From positions 1 to 5,392 of the forward strand of contig JAHEIA010000255.1 of the NCBI GenBank assembly GCA_024639625.1: DNA of 5,392 nucleotides. Direction: 5' to 3'. The notes beneath the pieces were generated by a model that was not told the DNA's origin, searched no databases, and saw nothing but the letters and a program-made list of their open reading frames with translations. The stretch is from Chromatiales bacterium. Its GTDB lineage: Bacteria > Pseudomonadota > Gammaproteobacteria > Chromatiales > Chromatiaceae. Made by a program: the position numbers and the translations under genes. Below, one piece after another: positions 1-5,392 of this stretch; within the stretch, counting starts at the first letter, position 1; each line of letters opens with the position of its first letter.

Positions 1-2431
1 GATCCACGTGGCGGTGCCATTGGCTATGGCCTGGTTGTTTGTTCTGCATCGCCTCGCCGGACGCCCCATCCGCTGGCGAGTCGGCGTCCGCTGGCTGGCA
101 GCGGCAGTGGTGCTCACGCTGGGCATGCTGCTCTGGCAGGCCCCGGACCCGGGTGAGGCGACTCTGTCGGATGCCACCTACGCCGGCGACAATTTTCTCC
201 CCTCCTTGGCGCGCACGGGAGACGGCAAACTGATCCCGGCGCGCGCGCTGATGATGGATGATTACTGCCGCGGTTGCCATGCCGACGTGCACGAACAGTG
301 GTCCCACAGCGCGCATCGCTTGAGCTCTTTCAACAATCCGGCCTACCGGTTTTCTGTACGCGAGACGCGCAAGGTGGCAGCGGAGCGGGGCGACAATCGA
401 GCAGCGCGATTTTGCGCCGGATGCCACGACCCGGTACCCCTGTTCGCGGGCGCTTTCGACGATCCAGACTTCGACGACGAGGGGCACCCGACGGCTGCTG
501 CGGGGATTACTTGCACCGCCTGTCATGCCATTACCCGCATCAACAGCCCACGGGGGAACGCGGATTTCACCATTGAGGCCCCGCTGCACTACCCGTTCGC
601 CTACGACGACAACGCATTTCTGCAGTGGGTCAACCGTCAGTTAGTGAAGGCGAAACCCGAGTTTCACAAGAAGACCTTTCTTAAACCACTGCATCGGCAA
701 CCGGAGTTCTGCGGCGTATGCCACAAGGTGCACCTGCCGGAGGAGCTGAACCGCTACAAGTGGTTGCGCGGGCAGAATCATTTCGACGCCTTTGCCTTGT
801 CGGGCGTTTCCGGGGGCGGTGCGAGCAGTTTCTACTATCCTGCCCAGGCGGTGCGTAAATGCGCCCTGTGTCATATGCCTCTAGTGGCCTCAGCGGATTT
901 CGCTGCCGGCTTGTTCGATGACTCGGGGGAACTCAAGGTGCACGACCACCAGTTCCTCGGCGCCAATACCGCGTTACCCCACCTCGCCGGATTCCCGGCG
1001 TGGGTCAACGAGAAGCATCGCGCCTATCTGGCAGGGGCTCTGCGGGTGGATATCTTCAGCTTGAAGGAGGATGGGCTTATCACCGGGGCGCAGTTCGCGC
1101 CGTTGAGGCCCGAGTTGCCCGTGCTGGAACCCGGTCGGCGCTATCTGCTCGAGACCGTGATCCGCACGCTGCGACTCGGCCACACCTTCACCCAGGGGAC
1201 GTCCGACTCCAACGAGGTGTGGCTGGACGTGACGCTCACCAGCGGGGACCGCTTGATCGGTCGCAGTGGCGGCATGGATGCTGACGGCGCGGTGGATCCT
1301 TGGTCGCACTTTGTCAACAGCTACGTGCTCGACCGCGAAGGGAACCGCATCGACCGGCGCAACGCGCAGGATATATTCACCGTGCTGTATAACCACCAGA
1401 TTCCTCCCGGGGCAGCGGATGTCGTGCACTACGCGTTTCGGGTGCCCGAGGACCTGACCGAGCCGGTCGCGGTGGAGGTCAAACTGCTCTACCGCAAGTT
1501 CGACACCACCTACCTGAGGCATTTCCAGGGAGAAAGCTTTCGCGGCAATGACCTACCGGTGGTGACTCTGGCCAGTGACCGGATCGTTCTGCCTGTGGCG
1601 GGAGGCACTGCCGTCTCAGGCGCAGCGCCTGGGATTGCCGGCTGGGAGCGCTGGAACGACTACGGGATCGGCTTGCTGCGCAAAGCCGATCGGGGTGAGT
1701 TGCGGCAGGCGGAGCAGGCCTTCCGTCGAGTTGAGGCCCTGGGGCGGCCCGATGGACCACTGAACCTAGCGCGTATCTATCTGCGCGAGGGACGTCTCGA
1801 AGAGGCGGTGGGGGCCCTACAAAGGGCAGCGGCGCATGATCCACCGGCCGACCCGTGGGTGGTGGCCTGGATCAGTGGCCAAGTGAACAAGCAGAATGGG
1901 TACCTCGACGAGGCCATTGCGGACTTCCAGCGTGTGATCGCCACCGATTTCGAGCAGGCCCATCGGCGCGGATTCGATTTCAGCCGGGACTACCGGGTGA
2001 TCAACGAGCTGGGCCAGGCCCTGTTCGAGCGTGCGAAACAGGAACGTGGCGCGGCGCGCGGTGAACGCCGGGACGCCTATCTGGCGGAGGCTGCCCATTG
2101 GTTCCAGCGAGTTCTCGAGTTGGACCCCGAAAACGTAACCGCCCACTACAACCTCGCCCTTCTGTACGAGCTGCAGGACGAACCCCTGCGGGCGCGGGAG
2201 CATCGTGCATTGCACGCCCGTTACCGGCCGGACGACAACGCCGACGACCAGGCGGTCAGCCTGCACCGCCGCCGCAACCCTGCGGCCGATCATGCCGCGG
2301 CCGCAGTAGTCATTTACGATTTGCAACGCCCAGGGGCTTACGGGCTGCCGTTGGCCCGGTCGGGGGCTCTCGCCATGGGGCCGACGAGCGGACGCGGCGA
2401 CAGCCATGCCCGCGAGCCGGGAGCAGAATGA
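1..2431 (+). CDS. Membrane-anchored pentaheme cytochrome c with C-terminal TPR domain (5' end outside window)
   Basis: Probable periplasmic electron-transfer protein; the redox partner and substrate are unknown. Residues are numbered from the GTG at base 8. A hydrophobic stretch (1-16), a basic loop (RPIRWRVGVRW) and a clear membrane helix (about 28-45) come first, placing the rest outside the cytoplasm. Five heme c sites follow: CRGCH 87-91, CAGCH 136-140, CTACH 169-173, CGVCH 235-239 and CALCH 285-289. The segment after the first, with WSHSAH, resembles cytochrome c554-type multiheme proteins. Residues about 376-520 form a beta-rich domain with the motif LGHTFTQGTSDSNEVWLDV, known from multiheme cytochromes that carry TPRs. 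Residues about 555-745 contain three or four TPR-like helix pairs, for example 584-611, 616-647 and 691-743. The frame stays open through codons ATC CAC to the left edge and no ribosome binding site is visible, so GTG at 8 is probably internal and more membrane helices may lie upstream. The heme and TPR calls are firm; the physiological role is not known. Confidence 0.88.
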   Translation, partial: IHVAVPLAMAWLFVLHRLAGRPIRWRVGVRWLAAAVVLTLGMLLWQAPDPGEATLSDATYAGDNFLPSLARTGDGKLIPARALMMDDYCRGCHADVHEQWSHSAHRLSSFNNPAYRFSVRETRKVAAERGDNRAARFCAGCHDPVPLFAGAFDDPDFDDEGHPTAAAGITCTACHAITRINSPRGNADFTIEAPLHYPFAYDDNAFLQWVNRQLVKAKPEFHKKTFLKPLHRQPEFCGVCHKVHLPEELNRYKWLRGQNHFDAFALSGVSGGGASSFYYPAQAVRKCALCHMPLVASADFAAGLFDDSGELKVHDHQFLGANTALPHLAGFPAWVNEKHRAYLAGALRVDIFSLKEDGLITGAQFAPLRPELPVLEPGRRYLLETVIRTLRLGHTFTQGTSDSNEVWLDVTLTSGDRLIGRSGGMDADGAVDPWSHFVNSYVLDREGNRIDRRNAQDIFTVLYNHQIPPGAADVVHYAFRVPEDLTEPVAVEVKLLYRKFDTTYLRHFQGESFRGNDLPVVTLASDRIVLPVAGGTAVSGAAPGIAGWERWNDYGIGLLRKADRGELRQAEQAFRRVEALGRPDGPLNLARIYLREGRLEEAVGALQRAAAHDPPADPWVVAWISGQVNKQNGYLDEAIADFQRVIATDFEQAHRRGFDFSRDYRVINELGQALFERAKQERGAARGERRDAYLAEAAHWFQRVLELDPENVTAHYNLALLYELQDEPLRAREHRALHARYRPDDNADDQAVSLHRRRNPAADHAAAAVVIYDLQRPGAYGLPLARSGALAMGPTSGRGDSHAREPGAE

Positions 2432-2443
2432 AGGGCCGGGTTC

Positions 2444-2498
2444 GGGTTACCGTAGGTGGGGGCGATCACCCGGCAACCCCGGGGTTCCGGCGGCCCCC
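2444..2498 (+). other. Structured leader or intergenic element with two competing hairpins
   Basis: Hairpin A runs from 2444 to 2479: GGGTT (2444-2448) pairs with AACCC (2475-2479), CCG (2450-2452) with CGG (2471-2473), and GGTG (2455-2458) with CACC (2467-2470), giving 12 pairs with one mismatch and a two-base bulge. Hairpin B runs from 2458 to 2498: GGGGGC (2458-2463) pairs with GCCCCC (2493-2498), enclosing CCGG-c-AACC (2470-2478) paired with GGTTCCGG (2483-2490). The two share bases and cannot form together. No T tract follows, so it is not a standard intrinsic terminator. It could be a cytochrome 3' structure, a ppnN leader element, or chance pairing in GC-rich DNA. The pairings were read by hand and no energies were calculated. 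Confidence 0.35.
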
Positions 2499-2626
2499 GA
2501 AGGAGGTTTGCCGCAGCGCTCTCTTACGGCGCACTGTGGCGGCGCGCTCCTAGCGATGAGCGGCATGCGAACAGCCCGGAACCGGCTTTCGGGGAAATCG
2601 GTCACCCTCGATCTGGCCCACAGCAT

Positions 2627-2630
2627 GGAG
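2627..2630 (+). promoter_or_regulatory. Probable ribosome binding site of ppnN
   Basis: GGAG lies ten bases before the ATG at 2641, at the long end of the normal spacing range. It supports that ATG, as does the alignment of the resulting N-terminus with E. coli PpnN. The overlapping ATG at 2637 reads only three codons before a stop, so it is not the start. Confidence 0.45.
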
Positions 2631-2640
2631 CCTCGAATGC

Positions 2641-4011
2641 ATGAGTAGTGAAGTAGTAGACGCATGTATCGCGCCGGAAGGGCGCTTGGACGTTCTATCG
2701 CAGGCCGAGGTCAGTAAGCTGCGCGATACTAGTCAGGGCGGTTTGTACAACCTGTTTCGCAACTGCTCGCTCGCGGTGCTGAACTGTGGCAGTAGTCTGG
2801 ATGACGGAAGAGAGCTGTTGGAGCGCTATCGGAGTTTCGAAATCCGTGTCCTGCAGGAAGAGGGGGGCATCAATCTGCAGCTCGTGGGGGCACCCGCCAG
2901 TGCGTTCGTCGATGGCGCGATGATCAAGGGGATCAACGAGCACCTGTTCGCTGTTCTGCGCGATGTCGTTTATGTAAGCGACGAGATCAACGGCAATCCT
3001 AGTTTCGACCTGGCGACCTCCGAGGGTATCACCAATGCGGTGTTCCACATCCTGCGCAACGCCGGTATCCTGCGGCCACTGAGCAACCCAAATCTGGTGG
3101 TCTGCTGGGGCGGCCACTCGATCGCACGTAACGAATACGATTACAGCAAAGAGGTTGGTTATCAGATGGGGTTGCGCGGCCTGGATATCTGCACGGGTTG
3201 CGGGCCAGGCGCCATGAAAGGCCCGATGAAAGGCGCGGCGATCGGCCATGCCAAACAGCGGATCAGCAACGGGCAGTACATCGGGGTATCGGAACCCGGC
3301 ATCATCGCGGCCGAGTCTCCGAACCCGATCGTCAACGATCTGGTGATCATGCCGGACGTCGAAAAACGTCTCGAGGCATTCGTCCGCATCGGTCACGGGA
3401 TCGTAGTGTTTCCCGGAGGCGTAGGCACCGCCGAGGAGATCCTGTTTCTACTCGGTGTGTTGCTGCATCCGGCCAATCGAGCGATCCCGTTCCCCATGGT
3501 GCTCACGGGCCCTGCGAGCGCCGAGGATTACTTCAAAGAGATCGACCAGTTCATTGCGGGCACCCTGGGTGGCGAGGCGCGGCGGCGGTACCGGGTCATC
3601 ATCGACGACCCGGTACTGGCTGCGCGCGAAGTTCGGGCGGGGGTAGAAGAGGCGCGGCAGTTCCGCGCGGAAAAGGGGGACGCGTACTATTTCAACTGGT
3701 TGCTGAAGATCGAGCAGGAGTTTCAAACGCCGTTCGTGCCGACACATGAGAACATGCGCAATCTCGAGTTGCACAGAAACCAGGAGCGCCATCTGCTGGC
3801 CGCCAGCCTGCGGCGCGCCTTTTCAGGCATCGTAGCGGGCAATGTGAAGGATGAAGGGATTCGCGCCATCGAAGAGAACGGGCATTTCGAGATTCGTGGC
3901 GACGCCGGAATCCTGGGTCCGATGGATTCCTTGCTGGCGTCCTTCGTTGAGCAACGCAGAATGAAGCTACCGGGTAGAGAGTATGTTCCCTGTTACCGTC
4001 TCATCAAATGA
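2641..4011 (+). CDS. ppnN: Pyrimidine/purine nucleotide 5'-monophosphate nucleosidase PpnN (YgdH, LOG family)
   Basis: PpnN is a cytoplasmic enzyme that hydrolyses the N-glycosidic bond of nucleoside 5'-monophosphates, releasing the free base and ribose 5-phosphate. In E. coli it is activated by (p)ppGpp and tunes purine salvage during starvation. At 456 residues it matches the E. coli protein (454) almost end to end. The N-terminal domain (about 1-145) includes LFRNCSLAVLNCGS. The Rossmann-like LOG/lysine-decarboxylase-like core (about 150-330) has CWGGHSI at 155-161, CTGCGPGAM at 184-192, EKRLEAFVRI at 241-250 and the family signature PGGVGTAEE at 258-266; R243 and E266 are the expected catalytic residues. 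The C-terminal PpnN-specific domain (about 335-456) has FNW at 351-353, RRAFSGIVAGNVK at 391-403 and MKLPGREYVPCY at 441-452. All motifs are intact, so it is predicted to be active. It lies 209 bases after the cytochrome gene and converges with the cyclase gene; no linked nucleotide-metabolism gene is visible. Confidence 0.97.
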   Translation: MSSEVVDACIAPEGRLDVLSQAEVSKLRDTSQGGLYNLFRNCSLAVLNCGSSLDDGRELLERYRSFEIRVLQEEGGINLQLVGAPASAFVDGAMIKGINEHLFAVLRDVVYVSDEINGNPSFDLATSEGITNAVFHILRNAGILRPLSNPNLVVCWGGHSIARNEYDYSKEVGYQMGLRGLDICTGCGPGAMKGPMKGAAIGHAKQRISNGQYIGVSEPGIIAAESPNPIVNDLVIMPDVEKRLEAFVRIGHGIVVFPGGVGTAEEILFLLGVLLHPANRAIPFPMVLTGPASAEDYFKEIDQFIAGTLGGEARRRYRVIIDDPVLAAREVRAGVEEARQFRAEKGDAYYFNWLLKIEQEFQTPFVPTHENMRNLELHRNQERHLLAASLRRAFSGIVAGNVKDEGIRAIEENGHFEIRGDAGILGPMDSLLASFVEQRRMKLPGREYVPCYRLIK

Positions 4012-4125
4012 CCAGAGTCCGAGAATGCCCGCGGATTCGATCAGCGGATGAGCCCTGCGTCTGGCGGAGTTTCTTCTTGCAGCACCCGCATCCTCGCACG
4101 CAGCCATATTGCGTCGGGATTGCGG

Positions 4126-5392
4126 CTAGCCCGAGCCCGGAGAATCGAGCTGTTTGCTTCTGCCCTTGGCGATGATATTTGCCGCCCTGATCAGGATATC
4201 GCGCTCTTGCTTGAGCCGCTGGTTTTCCCTGCGCAAGCGCCGCAGTTCTCCGTCTGTCGAGCTCGGCTCGGGCGTTTCTGCCGCTTCCGTTTCCGGAGCA
4301 GCGCCTTGCGGCTCTCTGTGGCTCTCGCTTGGTCCCGCTTCGCGCAGGGGCTGATTCATCTTTTGGCTGTCCGCCTGGAAGAAATGGCAGCGATCCTTGC
4401 CCTGGTACTTGGCCTCGTACATCGCGGCGTCCGCGTGCTTGATCAAACTCGCGGGTTTGCTGCTCTGATCCGGACAGATCGCGATGCCGATACTTGTCGT
4501 GACCAGGATTTCGTGGCTGTCGACCTGGATCGGACGCCGGACCGTCTCGAGAATGCGTTGCGCGATTTCTCCGGCGTCTTCGGGCCGGCCGATATCGGAC
4601 AGCAGCAGCAGGAACTCGTCACCGCCGAAGCGGGCGATGCTGGTTTCCTCCGCCGCCCGGTCGCGTCCGACGAGGTCGGTGTCGCGGATCACGTGAGTGA
4701 GCCGCTTGGCGATGGTTCTCAGCACCTGATCACCGGTGTCGTGGCCAAAGCGATCATTGACTTGTTTGAAGTCGTCCACGTCTACGAAAAGGATGGCCGC
4801 GCGTCCGTTTCTGCGCACTGCTACCGAGATCTCGCGGCGTAGCTTCGCTTCAAATGATCTGCGGTTCGGCAGATTGGTCAGTGCGTCATAATAGGCGAGG
4901 CGGAAGATCGAGACCTCGCCATGCCGCAGCTTCGTGATGTCCTGCATTGCGCCTTGAATCGCCACCGTCGTGCCTGAGGCGTCTACGACCGGTTCCAGGT
5001 GCTGCAACACATACTTCAGGCCGCCATCGGGCGTCTCGATATGATGCCCCAGGTAGTCGGCTTCTCCAGTACTGATGGCGTTGTCTACCCAGCTGCGTAC
5101 GGTCCATCGTTCCATCTCCGGGACAAACTTCAATAGGTCTTCCATCTGCTCCAGCGTTCCGCCGGGAGCAAGTTCGATGATCCGGTAGCAATCGGGCATA
5201 GCGGTGAGGCGGTTGGCGGCTATGCTCCACTCCCAGCGGCCGAGATGGGCGATATTGTCTCTTACCCGTCGTTCGAGGCTGCCGCCACCAGGCTCCGCTG
5301 CAGCCGGGCCCGGGCGTGGCGAGAGACTACACAGCCGGTGAGCGAATTCACGGAGATCCAGCGGCTCGGTGAGCACGGCATCTGCGCCCGCT
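4126..5392 (-). CDS. Receiver-PAS-GGDEF diguanylate cyclase with C-terminal leucine zipper (5' end outside window)
   Basis: Predicted cytoplasmic response-regulator-type enzyme making c-di-GMP from two GTP. Residues are numbered from the GTG at 5376-5374. The frame runs open to the right edge; the extra codons plus the start read AGADAVLTEPLDLREFAHRL, which matches the last strand and helix of a receiver domain. The GTG is therefore probably not the start, and most of the receiver is outside the window. An Ala/Pro linker (about 20-35) leads to a PAS_3-type sensor (about 38-150: LGRWEW, ETPDGGLKYVL, QGAMQDIT). The GGDEF domain (about 158-333) has DALTNLPNR, the metal/GTP motif DVDDFKQVND (199-208), an exact GGDEF (251-255) and the SIGIA and KHADAAMYEAK motifs, so catalysis should be intact. 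RDTD at 231-234 is the likely inhibitory-site sequence, but an 11-residue insertion separates it from its usual spacing. A low-complexity linker (about 334-376) joins a leucine zipper (377-405). There is no EAL domain. Confidence 0.93.
   Translation of the reverse strand, partial: AGADAVLTEPLDLREFAHRLCSLSPRPGPAAAEPGGGSLERRVRDNIAHLGRWEWSIAANRLTAMPDCYRIIELAPGGTLEQMEDLLKFVPEMERWTVRSWVDNAISTGEADYLGHHIETPDGGLKYVLQHLEPVVDASGTTVAIQGAMQDITKLRHGEVSIFRLAYYDALTNLPNRRSFEAKLRREISVAVRRNGRAAILFVDVDDFKQVNDRFGHDTGDQVLRTIAKRLTHVIRDTDLVGRDRAAEETSIARFGGDEFLLLLSDIGRPEDAGEIAQRILETVRRPIQVDSHEILVTTSIGIAICPDQSSKPASLIKHADAAMYEAKYQGKDRCHFFQADSQKMNQPLREAGPSESHREPQGAAPETEAAETPEPSSTDGELRRLRRENQRLKQERDILIRAANIIAKGRSKQLDSPGSG
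4162..4248 (-). other. Leucine zipper resembling the IS3-family OrfA C-terminus, within the cyclase gene
   Basis: Residues 377-405 of the cyclase (from ELRRLRRENQ to IIAKG) have Leu, Leu, Leu and Ile exactly seven apart (381, 388, 395, 402) and an Asn at an 'a' position (385), as in dimeric zippers. The pattern RLRxENxxLxxERDIL followed by AA and AK is the one found at the C-terminus of IS3-family OrfA proteins. It could be a captured transposase fragment or a convergent coiled coil. No OrfB, terminal inverted repeats or target duplication were seen, so this is not an intact insertion sequence. Confidence 0.5.

Noticed and set aside
974..1522. 182-codon open frame on the - strand
   Set aside because: It is antisense to the beta-rich domain of the multiheme cytochrome and is explained by the long open frames of GC-rich DNA.
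2469..2478. CCCGGCAACC, identical to a core string of SAM-I class riboswitches
   Set aside because: The remaining conserved parts, such as the GGUGCUAA segment and the kink-turn sequences, are missing, and the next gene is not a methionine or SAM gene. The short match fits chance in GC-rich DNA.
2475..2486. 12-base perfect palindrome AACCCCGGGGTT as an operator
   Set aside because: It is better explained as part of the larger hairpin, and no matching half-sites or promoter elements were seen nearby.
2555..2648. Possible 30-codon leader ORF (ATG at 2555, stop overlapping the ppnN start by 8 bases)
   Set aside because: It has no ribosome binding site at normal spacing and an unremarkable composition. 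Translational coupling to ppnN is possible but unsupported.
2695..3396. 233-codon open frame on the - strand
   Set aside because: It is antisense to ppnN, which is conserved along its full length.
4012..4125. Bidirectional terminator between the convergent genes
   Set aside because: No stable inverted repeat with flanking T/A tracts was found. The TTTCTTCTT run near 4070 is not preceded by a convincing stem.
4012..4125. Remains of IS3 OrfB downstream of the cyclase zipper, or a frameshift extending the protein
   Set aside because: Both alternative frames beyond the TAG at 4128-4126 were read. One gives about 30 open codons before a stop, the other runs on to near the ppnN end, and neither resembles OrfB or a known domain.
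4048..4842. 264-codon open frame on the + strand
   Set aside because: It lies opposite the diguanylate cyclase gene, whose minus-strand product has unmistakable PAS and GGDEF motifs. The + product shows no recognisable family.

Overview
The window is GC-rich (roughly 60% or more by eye) bacterial DNA holding three large genes: an incomplete multiheme cytochrome c/TPR gene at the left edge (+), a complete ppnN (+), and an incomplete receiver-PAS-GGDEF diguanylate cyclase gene at the right edge (-). PpnN is typical of Proteobacteria, mainly Gammaproteobacteria. Together with a membrane-anchored multiheme cytochrome and c-di-GMP signalling, it suggests a free-living, respiratory or chemolithotrophic gammaproteobacterium. 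That placement is inference; there is no marker gene.

Left, 1-2431 (+): a large membrane-anchored, periplasm-facing protein with five CxxCH heme c sites, then a beta-rich middle domain and a C-terminal TPR block. Its frame is open to the left edge, so its true start probably lies outside the window.

Gap, 2432-2640: 209 bases without a convincing gene. They hold a compact GC-rich structured element at 2444-2498 that can be folded on paper into two mutually exclusive hairpins. A perfect but apparently orphan Shine-Dalgarno sequence follows directly, and the probable ribosome binding site of ppnN lies at the far end. No clear sigma-70 promoter was seen.

Centre, 2641-4011 (+): ppnN (ygdH), a full-length nucleotide 5'-monophosphate nucleosidase. 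Its E. coli relative is a (p)ppGpp-controlled enzyme linking purine salvage to the stringent response.

Gap, 4012-4125: 114 bases between convergent genes, without a recognisable hairpin-plus-T-tract terminator in either direction.

Right, 4126-5392 (-): a response-regulator-type diguanylate cyclase. Only the last residues of its receiver domain are in the window, followed by PAS and GGDEF domains. It ends in an unusual leucine zipper closely resembling the C-terminus of IS3-family OrfA transposase proteins, joined by a low-complexity linker.

The three genes do not form one pathway. ppnN follows the cytochrome gene on the same strand, but the 209-base structured gap argues against simple co-transcription, and the cyclase converges on ppnN. 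The most interesting points are the IS3-like zipper on the cyclase, its displaced inhibitory-site motif and altered receiver residue, and the two-state structure ahead of ppnN.
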